Source of the DNA: Acidobacteriota bacterium
GTDB lineage: Bacteria; Acidobacteriota; Holophagae; Acanthopleuribacterales; Acanthopleuribacteraceae
Assembly (NCBI GenBank): GCA_030066195.1
Contig: JASJCB010000102.1
Coordinates: forward strand, 1 to 64,000
Length of the DNA stretch: 64,000 bases
Direction of reading: 5' to 3'
Of this stretch, positions 19,358 to 27,673 are shown in pieces. The position numbers were made by a program, and so were the translations under genes. A model generated the notes under the pieces. The model saw only the letters and a list, made by a program, of their open reading frames with translations, had not been told where the DNA came from and searched no databases. Numbering within the stretch: position 1 is the stretch's first letter; every line of letters starts with the position of its first letter.

Positions 19358-22300
19358 TTAAATAGTTTCGTTATCAGGATCCATGATGGACATTATTTCC
19401 TTTTCGAGATCCTTTACAAGAACATTGAAGCCTTGCGCATTAAGCGGGATTCGGTGAATTTGACCCACCAACTTGATTAGGCCAACAAAGTTGTGCTCAA
19501 ATTTCCTGAAGTCATAACCCACAACTGTATCAAAAGGACGAGGAACTGCCCTTTTAAAAGATGAACCATCCAATAAAAGGGGAATGATAGGCAAGCCTTG
19601 CTTCCAGCGAACAAGAATTCTTTGATATTCTTGGTTGAGCGGGGTTCCTTCTGAACCTTCCTTTATTTTTTGATGATAACTGGTTGTACAACACATCAGA
19701 AGCGTATCGCATGTGAGTATTTGGTCAAGGAATAGGGATAAGGGCTGGCCAGGCGGGCTGTCATTATAATCAATAATAGTCTGAATATCTGCCTTCCGAA
19801 GGTGCTCCTCTAGTCGCTTTAGGAACTGTTGATGTGCCGCATCACCACTAGAGTAACTAAGAAAGCATGTTGGTTTTTTCTTGAGATGATGCTCGTCAAG
19901 ATATCGCTTGAACCGCACAAGGGCGTGTTCATAGGCAGTACGAAACTTTACCTCGTCAGCTCCATCTGAGATTTTATCTATTATGTACTTTGGCAGTTTT
20001 AAAGACACATGGGGCTGGAATATTTTCACTCCACACTTCAGACAGAAAACAAAATCACGCTCCTCTTTTTTAAGAATGTCGACGGCATCCCGGCCAATCC
20101 GGTTACCGCATTGATTACACTCAACAGATTCATAACGACGCCATTGCACTTCTCTTTTTTTGAGGAGAGACTCAAAAATGCTCTGAAAAAGATGCTTTGT
20201 TGAATCACTGACTCCAGCAGAGTATAGAAGGACAAAGTGGGCTTCACCTTCTTTTTCTTGCTCGTACATTTTAAATCCGCATGTTTCATCATTTAACTTA
20301 TAATGTGCTTGGTTTTGCCATTCTTCAACACGAGTTATTATCGGAAAATATCCTAACAGAACTACAAGAATTGCATATGTGTTCTCTAAAAGGCCGGTAA
20401 CGATATAGGTGGCACCCTCAACGATATTCTCCTGTTCCTCACTGAGTCTGCGAATGTTGATCAATGCAGGGAAAATGAGCAGACTGTTGTCATTTTCTAC
20501 TGAGGCACGGAGGCACAGATTGTGGAGAATCAAGGTCGAGGCTGCTGCATCCAGTAGGATTTTCCGTTCCGCTTCCGAGAGCCGTTGCAGTTCGGGAAAG
20601 GCATATTCACCTCTGAGAAGCTCCCATTCATTGACTGCCCCGAGGCCCCTGGGGTTAGCGCGGGCTTTCTGGATCACTGAAGAAAGGAGGCGTCCGAGAA
20701 GGTCTGGTGCCATCAATAAGTATTCTTTGCCCTTAACATCCTTGAGTGGATGGACAAAGCCATGATTAGCCATATTAGTGATGACTTGTCGCATTTCTGC
20801 TCTTGAAAGCTTCCAGGTTGGGTGAATACCAGATAGAGATTCTTCTAATTGGTCATAGGCCACCAGGGACTCTTTAGCTTGTCTCTTGTCATTAAAGATA
20901 TAGTCTTTAAACTGCTGGAATGTATCAGTAGTTATGGTTGTCTGGTTTTTTGTGTGCTCCATTGCTGATTTGAGCTTTTCTAAGAGAACGTCAATTCCTC
21001 GCCCGGTTTTCGCGCTAGTCTCTAAGTAAGTGTCAATCTGACGAGAATCACAGAATTTTAAAATTTCTTCTTTCCGCAATGTCGGCGAACCTACATCGAT
21101 ACGCGCGGCAATAAGAAAAATGCGAGATGGGCGGCCTCGTGACCTGTTCAGGATGTTGAGCCAGAACTCAACCCCTTTAAGAGGTTTTTGCCTTTCGCTA
21201 GGATCAAACAAAATCAGGGCAATATCGATATGATCCATAAACAGGGGATGTATCAAGCGATAGTCTGCCTGTCCCGCTAAATCACAAAGCACTGCTTGAT
21301 GCTCTGTTCCATCTTGAGTTCGCGTCCTCAAAACATCCAGGACAACGAATACCTGACCATGTGTGGCTTCTGACGCCGCAAATTGACCTTCGGTCAGCCG
21401 ATGCCTTAAACCGGATTTACCTACTCCCCCCTCTCCAAGCAAAACGATTTTGGTTGTTGTAAAGCGACGTGTCGGCATGGCTTTTTTCTTCTCGGAAAGC
21501 GTTCGAATCTGGACTTCGGTGTCCCGCTGCCCGGGAATGGCGACCCGATTGGATTTGCAGGGGTGAAAGACTGCACCTGGTAAAATATAGAAGTTTTCGT
21601 GAGGCTCGACCTGAATACGGTGGAGCACCGCCCAGTTTTTTGTGGCCCAAATCATAACCGTCCCGGATCGATCCGCAGATACCAACTTCCGACCATCATT
21701 TGTAAAATCGACTGAACGACCGCTGCCAGCATGACCTTCCAGTCTTTGGAGCAGGTGTCCTTTTAGGGTGTTCCAAAGACGTATAATGGAATCCCGACCC
21801 ACCGAAGCCAGCGTTTTTCTGTAGAAAGAAAGGCTAAATACAGGGCCCTCGTGATCGAGCAGAGGGCGTGGAGCACCTCCGCCTGGAGACCAGAGCCAAA
21901 TCACCTCTCCTGTTGCATATGCCAACATCTGGCGGGGGTCCTTAGACCAAGCTGTCGCATAAATCTTACCGTGTTCGTTCTGACTAAGAGGTTTCAGGGT
22001 CTTTTCAGCTAAGCTGTAGAGGAGTAGCAAACCCGAGTCGGTCCCGATGGCGAGGTACTGATCATCGTGTGAAAAAGACAGTGACAAAGCTCGTTTTGCT
22101 GGGATTGAGAGCAATGTGCCAGGTTTCCAGGTGCCGGTTTCCAAGAGCTGAACCTGGGAGTTCGATTCACCGACGGCAAGAAGCCGACCATTTCGTGACC
22201 ATTCAAGACCACCTATTGCGGATTGGCACTGATTGGTCTGGACCAACAGGCCGTTTTCGGTCCAGATAGACAAAGACCGTCCATTGGAAATGGCGATGTG

Positions 22301-22402
22301 TTTCCCGTCGGGTGACCACCTGAAGCGACCCACAGGGTTCCTGCTTCTGCCAATCGTGTGCTGAATCGCAATATCTTTCTCGCTATGCTCCGATTCGGAC
22401 AA
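19358..22402 (-). CDS. WD40 - Roc/COR-like GTPase - zinc ribbon - TIR protein
   Basis: The ~1014-aa protein has an N-terminal WD40 propeller (about 15-300, blades such as RWSPDGKHIAIS and LASVGRDSIIRLWN). A Ras/Roc-type GTPase follows, with P-loop GEGGVGKS (323-330) and switch II DLAGQ. A COR-like helical/winged-helix region comes next, then a zinc ribbon (CNQC near 762, CLKC near 788) and a C-terminal TIR domain from about 844 (CFLSYSSGD, DYNDSPPGQ, and a Glu in NQEYQRI at the expected catalytic site). Bacterial TIRs often cleave NAD+; Roco-type NTPases act as switches. A ligand-gated immune receptor is inferred. The TTG start at 22402 is preferred because AAGGAGG lies 5 nt upstream; an earlier TTG at 22426 has a poor site. 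Confidence 0.85.
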   Translation of the reverse strand: MSESEHSEKDIAIQHTIGRSRNPVGRFRWSPDGKHIAISNGRSLSIWTENGLLVQTNQCQSAIGGLEWSRNGRLLAVGESNSQVQLLETGTWKPGTLLSIPAKRALSLSFSHDDQYLAIGTDSGLLLLYSLAEKTLKPLSQNEHGKIYATAWSKDPRQMLAYATGEVIWLWSPGGGAPRPLLDHEGPVFSLSFYRKTLASVGRDSIIRLWNTLKGHLLQRLEGHAGSGRSVDFTNDGRKLVSADRSGTVMIWATKNWAVLHRIQVEPHENFYILPGAVFHPCKSNRVAIPGQRDTEVQIRTLSEKKKAMPTRRFTTTKIVLLGEGGVGKSGLRHRLTEGQFAASEATHGQVFVVLDVLRTRTQDGTEHQAVLCDLAGQADYRLIHPLFMDHIDIALILFDPSERQKPLKGVEFWLNILNRSRGRPSRIFLIAARIDVGSPTLRKEEILKFCDSRQIDTYLETSAKTGRGIDVLLEKLKSAMEHTKNQTTITTDTFQQFKDYIFNDKRQAKESLVAYDQLEESLSGIHPTWKLSRAEMRQVITNMANHGFVHPLKDVKGKEYLLMAPDLLGRLLSSVIQKARANPRGLGAVNEWELLRGEYAFPELQRLSEAERKILLDAAASTLILHNLCLRASVENDNSLLIFPALINIRRLSEEQENIVEGATYIVTGLLENTYAILVVLLGYFPIITRVEEWQNQAHYKLNDETCGFKMYEQEKEGEAHFVLLYSAGVSDSTKHLFQSIFESLLKKREVQWRRYESVECNQCGNRIGRDAVDILKKEERDFVFCLKCGVKIFQPHVSLKLPKYIIDKISDGADEVKFRTAYEHALVRFKRYLDEHHLKKKPTCFLSYSSGDAAHQQFLKRLEEHLRKADIQTIIDYNDSPPGQPLSLFLDQILTCDTLLMCCTTSYHQKIKEGSEGTPLNQEYQRILVRWKQGLPIIPLLLDGSSFKRAVPRPFDTVVGYDFRKFEHNFVGLIKLVGQIHRIPLNAQGFNVLVKDLEKEIMSIMDPDNETI

Positions 22403-22430
22403 GGGTTCCTCCTTATTTGCGCACAATCCT

Positions 22431-23765
22431 TTAATGGCTCATGATGCGGCCAGCCAAAAACGCGCCGATTTCTGCGAGCTTGGAATTGTAGGCGTCCTCA
22501 ACCGACCGCCCCTCTACCTCGTGATGAATAGAACGCATATCGAAAGATCCACAGAGCTTTCCGTCGACAAATACAGGGGCGGATAACCAGCCTGTGTTCT
22601 GGTTGGTGGCATGCTCGCGGCCTCTGTGGCCCTTTAACCAGTCCTCCAAACCCTCGTCGGTTATGGGTACGGCGGAAAACGGCCTGATCTCCTCGGTTGT
22701 CCCATCAACATCGTCGTAATCGTAATCCAGATATTGAATACGAACATTTGCTGTAGTGAGCATATGGAATTTCTCCGCGATCGTCATCAGACTCCGGTGA
22801 TTATCCATATCTGTCTTGCTCAAGAGAAGGGTCTGATATATCAAATTGAAGAAATGCTCTTCAGGATGAAGAATCGTAGTGGCGGCAGGAGAAAGGGGGT
22901 CGTAACTGATTCGTTGAACCGAGCTTTCCAGGAGCCGGCACAGCTTCTTAGGGATCAGCAAGGGCTTTTGTAGCTTGACGTAACCCAGCACGGGACCGAT
23001 TGCCGGGAAGGGCACGAGATAGGAGCTCACAGGAGCACTCTCTTGGCTAAGGATAGGTTTACCGGCTAACACCTCCTTAATAGGATCCGTGATCGCATAC
23101 AGATCGGTAATGTCGTTTCCCTGCTTGTGGATGAGCTTACCATGACGTTTGCCGTCTGCCATATGGATGGAGATAATGATATCTGGATAACCGTCCACAA
23201 TTTCCCGAAGCTGTGCTTCCAGCTTTTCAGCGTAATCGACCTGCTTTCGACCTTGATGTTCAGTCCACCAACTGTAAAATCCCCATGGTTCCTTGGCTTC
23301 CAGTATGTCGCGAATCAAGTCAGCGTAGCTAACGGCAATGGCTTGTTCCCTTTTGGTAAATTTGACATTTGTTTTTTGGATCATGTTGTCCATCAACATA
23401 GCACCGACCACATGATCGTATTGGAAAATAGGTACAATCATCTCTGAAAAGGTCACTCCATCTGTTGTGATACAGCTTGTATCTCCCTCCCCAGAGATAA
23501 TAGGCTTTCCATTTTTAAAGGCTCTCCCCGTTAAACCTTGATCCTTGGGCAGATGCCAGTACTGCCCTTCTGAAATGAAAATAGAAAGATACCCGTGGGG
23601 ATCTTCGAAAGCCAAGAAGCCTTGATCAGCTCCGATGCTTTTCTTTGCATTTCTAAATAACTTTTTGAGAGTAAGCTGCGAATTGGCAACCCTAGATTGA
23701 AGGTCGATTATTCGTTGCGTATCGCTTCTCATAGTTCCTCCATTATGAGATGATATTGAGACCAT
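22431..23765 (-). CDS. Protein with two GAF domains
   Basis: The 444-aa protein has a GAF domain at about 30-160 (GADQGFLAFED, QGLTGRAFKNGKPIIS, VPIFQYDHVVGAMLMDN) and a second, diverged GAF at about 310-440 (WLSAPVFVDGKLCGSFDMRS). The middle part is unassigned. No kinase, cyclase or DNA-binding output is visible, so it is probably a sensor or adaptor binding a small ligand. It sits between the tandem glutaminase (36-nt gap) and the WD40-Roc-TIR gene in a tight minus-strand series, so co-transcription is likely. Two starts are plausible: ATG at 23765 after GAGGAGG, or an ATG 11 codons later after GGAGG. Confidence 0.8.
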   Translation of the reverse strand: MVSISSHNGGTMRSDTQRIIDLQSRVANSQLTLKKLFRNAKKSIGADQGFLAFEDPHGYLSIFISEGQYWHLPKDQGLTGRAFKNGKPIISGEGDTSCITTDGVTFSEMIVPIFQYDHVVGAMLMDNMIQKTNVKFTKREQAIAVSYADLIRDILEAKEPWGFYSWWTEHQGRKQVDYAEKLEAQLREIVDGYPDIIISIHMADGKRHGKLIHKQGNDITDLYAITDPIKEVLAGKPILSQESAPVSSYLVPFPAIGPVLGYVKLQKPLLIPKKLCRLLESSVQRISYDPLSPAATTILHPEEHFFNLIYQTLLLSKTDMDNHRSLMTIAEKFHMLTTANVRIQYLDYDYDDVDGTTEEIRPFSAVPITDEGLEDWLKGHRGREHATNQNTGWLSAPVFVDGKLCGSFDMRSIHHEVEGRSVEDAYNSKLAEIGAFLAGRIMSH

Positions 23766-23801
23766 GATGTTGGCCTCCTCACAGTCCGGGTTCAGGTGGC
23801 T

Positions 23802-26174
23802 CTATCCCTTGGGCGCTTCTTCCAGTGGGCCGGTAAAAATACTGAGATGCTCATCGTTAGCAAATCTAGCCAGAAGTTCCTGGCCACAATAGCTATTTCC
23901 CTTTTCATCGGGGACGGGGCTGTAAACGCCAATGCCCATCTTGCCCGGGACCACAGCCAGAATTCCCCCACTGATACCGCTCTTGGCTGGTATACCGGTA
24001 CGGTAGGCAAATTCACCAGAGCCATCGAACATACCACTGCTGGTCATCATTGATGTTGCTATGGTGACATGACGTGGCGGGGCCAAGTATTCACCATCAA
24101 ATTTCTGGCCATTGTTGGCTAAGACTGCCCCGGCATGAGCTAGATCTTTACAGGTGACCTCAATCGAGCACATCCGGAAATAAACGGAGAGAATATCTTC
24201 GATGACCTCTGCATCCACAGGCCGATTGTGCCGTCGTAACAGATCGAAAAACACACCCTCGTCGTTCATACTCCAAGCAAGGGATCGGTTTTTGAATCCG
24301 GTTCGGCGTTCGGATTCATACACCTGCCAATTGATATCGATATATGGGTTTCCGCAAAGACTTTTAACGAATTCAAGAAAGTCATCTATATCGAGAAGTT
24401 CTGGTGGATTAATGCCCTTTTTTCTCAGTTTTTCAGGCCATTCATCTGGTATTTTTTTATCATCACTCCCATAATACTTGGGAATCATAGCTGCTATTAG
24501 GATTGCACCGGCGTTGATCATTGGGTTAAATGGAACCAGTCGGAGCACATTAGAATCTTCGTACCTTTTCCATTTGAGATGATCAAATGGCTCGCCTGAG
24601 GGCTCTTTTCCCACATACTGGAAAACACGCCCTTCTCCTTGCATATTTAGCGCATAAATCAACCCAAAAAGCGTTGAGATAGATTGTAGGGTAAATTTCT
24701 CCGTACAATCTCCACCTTGAACAAAGGTCGCTGCCCGGTCTTTTCCCTGAAAACAGATAGACATACCAGTGTTGATGGCTTTGTATGAGCTCAGCTCAGG
24801 GATATAGTCGGCCTTTTTATATTCTTCTGGCGGAGGAGAAAGGTTTTTTACTTCGTTGGTCAGTTTTTCGAGGTCAGCATTTCCTTTGAAAGAGACCAGG
24901 CTTGGTGTCATGTATTCTTTATGGAAAAGGGACAAGTCGTATTTTTTAGATAGGTTCCCTAACATGTATAAACCACGAACGCTGTTTCCCTTTTCGTCCA
25001 AGGGGGGAGCAAAAGTGGCGATACCCGCCACACCTGGGACAACACAGAAAATGCCCCCACCGACACCGCTTTTGGCAGGCATGCCTACATCGTGCGCGAA
25101 TTGGCCGGAACCGTCGTACATTCCGCAACTGGACATGAGCGTGACGGCTGTGCGAACATCGTCGTCATTAATGATCTGCTCACCTGTAAAAGGGTCAGTT
25201 CCTCCGTTTGCCAGTGTACAGGCAGCTGTAGCCAAGAGCTCAGTTGTGACTAGAATCGAGCATTGGCGGAAGTAATTGTTGAGAACCCGCTCGACAAAAT
25301 CAACTTCTTCGATCTTGGCATCCCGGTGAATCTCGATCTCATCGTCGGATAGCTCATCATGCAAACCATGGTCTCGCTTATGTGTAATCTCCTGGTGAAA
25401 GATACCGTCAGCACTCATTCGCCATGCAAGCGCTCGATTACCATGGCCGGTACGCCGCTCGGACAGATAGACAGCCTCATCGACGATCAGAGATTGCGTT
25501 GACCTGCACAGCTTCTCAACAAATTTCAAAAACCGTGGAAAAGTCTGGGGATCTCCCTCTTTCGTCCCAGGAAACAAAGATGTAATCAGAATGGCACCCA
25601 CATTTATCAACGGGTTGTAGGGCATATGTAACCCACCGACACTTTTAACGCGGGGTTCAGCATTGAAAGCATCTCCTGTTGGTTCCTTGCCCATCCGTTT
25701 GAAGACCTGATCTGCACCGCGCTCCTTGAGAACATACAATAAAGCTAGGACCTTGGAAATAGACTGAATGGTGAAGCTATCGTCCTTGGGACGCTCCTCC
25801 TCTCCAATCTCTCCCTTAGCTCCTCGCAAATAACGATTGCAATCTCCTGCCCGGTATTGACGGCGATCCGTCAAGTGCGTAGAAATACCCGTTTTGTAAT
25901 CCAGTGCCATGCGGAGTTCGGGAATATAATGGGCCACATCTCCACTCCGACAATTGAATTTTGCATCGATGATCAGTTCTTCGAGGTAGCCCTCATCAAT
26001 GCTAATGTCGAGTTGCCGCACTGGCAGACTATTGGGCTTGGGTTGGGAGTCCGCATTGCTTGGGACGACAGCAGTTTTGTCGGGGGCAGGTGTCGATTTT
26101 TTTGCGGGCATTTTTTGAGCTTCGCTCTTAATAGGCTTGAGCTCCGCAGGTTTTCCCATTGTCTTCTTACTCAT
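23802..26174 (-). CDS. Tandem double glutaminase, second domain lacking the catalytic lysine
   Basis: The 790-aa protein has a low-complexity basic N-terminus (1-50) and two complete glutaminase (GlsA fold, serine-dependent beta-lactamase-like) domains, about 60-400 and 440-780. Domain 1 has the SxxK pair in QSISK (Ser138, Lys141), NPLINVGAI, ERRTGHGNRALAW and DGSGQFAHDVGMPAKSGVGGG. Domain 2 keeps most motifs, including ERRTGFKNRSLAW and GIPAKSGISGG, but has QSIST (Ser498, Thr501), so the general-base lysine is lost. Glutaminases hydrolyse glutamine to glutamate and ammonia; domain 2 is probably a ligand-binding or regulatory pseudoenzyme. Known bacterial GlsA is a single domain of about 310 aa. 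GGGAGG precedes the ATG. It lies in the TIR/kinase cluster, with glnII downstream. Confidence 0.88.
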   Translation of the reverse strand: MSKKTMGKPAELKPIKSEAQKMPAKKSTPAPDKTAVVPSNADSQPKPNSLPVRQLDISIDEGYLEELIIDAKFNCRSGDVAHYIPELRMALDYKTGISTHLTDRRQYRAGDCNRYLRGAKGEIGEEERPKDDSFTIQSISKVLALLYVLKERGADQVFKRMGKEPTGDAFNAEPRVKSVGGLHMPYNPLINVGAILITSLFPGTKEGDPQTFPRFLKFVEKLCRSTQSLIVDEAVYLSERRTGHGNRALAWRMSADGIFHQEITHKRDHGLHDELSDDEIEIHRDAKIEEVDFVERVLNNYFRQCSILVTTELLATAACTLANGGTDPFTGEQIINDDDVRTAVTLMSSCGMYDGSGQFAHDVGMPAKSGVGGGIFCVVPGVAGIATFAPPLDEKGNSVRGLYMLGNLSKKYDLSLFHKEYMTPSLVSFKGNADLEKLTNEVKNLSPPPEEYKKADYIPELSSYKAINTGMSICFQGKDRAATFVQGGDCTEKFTLQSISTLFGLIYALNMQGEGRVFQYVGKEPSGEPFDHLKWKRYEDSNVLRLVPFNPMINAGAILIAAMIPKYYGSDDKKIPDEWPEKLRKKGINPPELLDIDDFLEFVKSLCGNPYIDINWQVYESERRTGFKNRSLAWSMNDEGVFFDLLRRHNRPVDAEVIEDILSVYFRMCSIEVTCKDLAHAGAVLANNGQKFDGEYLAPPRHVTIATSMMTSSGMFDGSGEFAYRTGIPAKSGISGGILAVVPGKMGIGVYSPVPDEKGNSYCGQELLARFANDEHLSIFTGPLEEAPKG

Positions 26175-26273
26175 GAATCCTCCCTGGAATCAGCTTTCGC
26201 CGGCATGTTGCTGTCAAAGCTTATAGCGGGAATGGGATGGAAAACGGTCGGATTCTGCGTTGTTTTTCTAATA

Positions 26274-26927
26274 CTAGATGCTGAACGCGGCTATATCGCG
26301 CATAATCAAGGGTCCCATGATGCCCATCATTTGGCAATTTTTTAACAGCAGGCGTTTCTCCTCGGTTAGCCCATTGACCTCCGGGGTCTGGTTGTGCTCG
26401 TTTTCCTCGATCAAAGCGAGGGTTTCTCCCAATGCGAAGCCCAGTAGGTAGGCAGGACGTAGCTGTCTATGAGCCCTTGCAAATCTCTGGTATTCATCCC
26501 GAATGCCGCGAGTTTTCAGGCGACCTCCGATAAAAATTGCCGCATCGGAAGCTTGGACCATCGCATCTCTCATGACGGCCAGGTCCTCCTCCAGCGGCAA
26601 CGAGCCATCTTCGGAGCCCATCCAGCGAACCTCGCCGAAGATTGTCCGGTCGTCAACCGCGACCGGCGTCTTGCCGCGAAAACGCCGCAGTTGATAGAGA
26701 TCGATCTTTTCTCCGCCCATACCGATCGATTTAGCCGCATGATGGATCAAGGGGGTGATGCTGGGGTGCCCGCCAAAAACGATATTTCCGTCCGCTCTGA
26801 AGATGCATCGACAAAGTACGATCAGCTCTGACAAAAGGGATTGGGCGAAAAAGGATTGGGCGAGTTCATCCGGGATGCTGGCCGAGATCATGATGCGTTT
26901 GCCTGCCAGCAGGCTCCGTTTTGCCAT
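26274..26927 (-). CDS. SLOG-like (Rossmannoid nucleotide-sensor) protein
   Basis: The 217-aa protein resembles the SLOG superfamily: an N-terminal strand followed by ISASIPDE, a Gly-rich loop NIVFGGHPSITPLIHHA, and a later strand DAAIFIGGRLKTRG. SLOG proteins are proposed to bind nucleotide-derived signals or NAD/ADP-ribose-like ligands, and to pair with effectors such as TIR domains in conflict systems. That assignment rests on motif resemblance only. The start at 26927 (MAKRS) is chosen because AGGAGG lies 6 nt upstream and overlaps the stop of the preceding gene, indicating translational coupling. The gap of 99 nt to the glutaminase gene holds its ribosome-binding site. Confidence 0.65.
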   Translation of the reverse strand: MAKRSLLAGKRIMISASIPDELAQSFFAQSLLSELIVLCRCIFRADGNIVFGGHPSITPLIHHAAKSIGMGGEKIDLYQLRRFRGKTPVAVDDRTIFGEVRWMGSEDGSLPLEEDLAVMRDAMVQASDAAIFIGGRLKTRGIRDEYQRFARAHRQLRPAYLLGFALGETLALIEENEHNQTPEVNGLTEEKRLLLKNCQMMGIMGPLIMRDIAAFSI

Positions 26928-26938
26928 GACGTGCCTCC

Positions 26939-27637
26939 TCATTTCTCCAGGTAATCCCTGATTTCTTCCACGGTGATGGCCCGCAACGGCTCACCTCTAC
27001 AAGCCCAGCCCAATGCCATTCGGCGGCAGGGCGGCACCGGTGTCTGTCCCACGTGCAAGGCTTGGCGGAAGCGATGTTGTTGGGGCTGATAGGCCTCATG
27101 GAGCCTGTACAAATGCTCCAGCTTGGGCGTACCCACATCCAATTGCAGGAGTGTCTGCATGCTCTCACAAGCTTCGTTGCCGTAACCAATCCTGAAATTG
27201 CGGGATTCGGGATCGTAATCGCAGACCAGATCGAGCTCTTTGCAGGCATGATCAATTGTCTCGGATACCCACATTGCGAAGTCCCAGCGTTGATCTCGGA
27301 GCTTTTGGAGACGCATGCGGATCGTGTCCGTGGGTCTGGGTTCCTCGTTCCAACGCACAATTTGGGCTCGGGGAATAGGGAACCCCAGACGATCACTGTC
27401 GGTTTGTATCAGGATGATCGGGAGAAATGCTTCGACAGCTTCGTTGAAGCGCTCGTGATAGGCATGATATGCAGCTTGGCAGGTTTCGACGATCAGGAGG
27501 GCGTCGGTCGGCCCAAGATGGTGCAAGGGCGTGCTAGGGTCGAGGTGCTCGATCTCGAATTCGGGTCGCAATTGGGCCATGATCGAGCCGAAAATCGGCC
27601 AACCCTCATCCGTCTGAAACATGACCTTTAATCTCAT
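26939..27637 (-). CDS. Conserved-looking protein of unknown function
   Basis: The 232-aa protein was not recognised. The first ~100 residues alternate strands and helices (LKVMFQTDEG, FEIEHLD, DALLIVETC, FLPIILIQTDSD), consistent with a flavodoxin/receiver- or TIR-like alpha/beta fold, but lacking a clear phospho-acceptor or catalytic signature. The C-terminal part is helical with no motif I can name. It starts 36 nt after the wHTH-FGE gene with an AGGAG site, and ends in the start region of the SLOG gene, so it belongs to the same transcriptional unit. A possible role as signal-binding partner of the SLOG protein is speculation. Confidence 0.75.
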   Translation of the reverse strand: MRLKVMFQTDEGWPIFGSIMAQLRPEFEIEHLDPSTPLHHLGPTDALLIVETCQAAYHAYHERFNEAVEAFLPIILIQTDSDRLGFPIPRAQIVRWNEEPRPTDTIRMRLQKLRDQRWDFAMWVSETIDHACKELDLVCDYDPESRNFRIGYGNEACESMQTLLQLDVGTPKLEHLYRLHEAYQPQQHRFRQALHVGQTPVPPCRRMALGWACRGEPLRAITVEEIRDYLEK

Positions 27638-27673
27638 GAAAGACTCCTGTGCTGCGATAAGTGGTAAAGCTTT

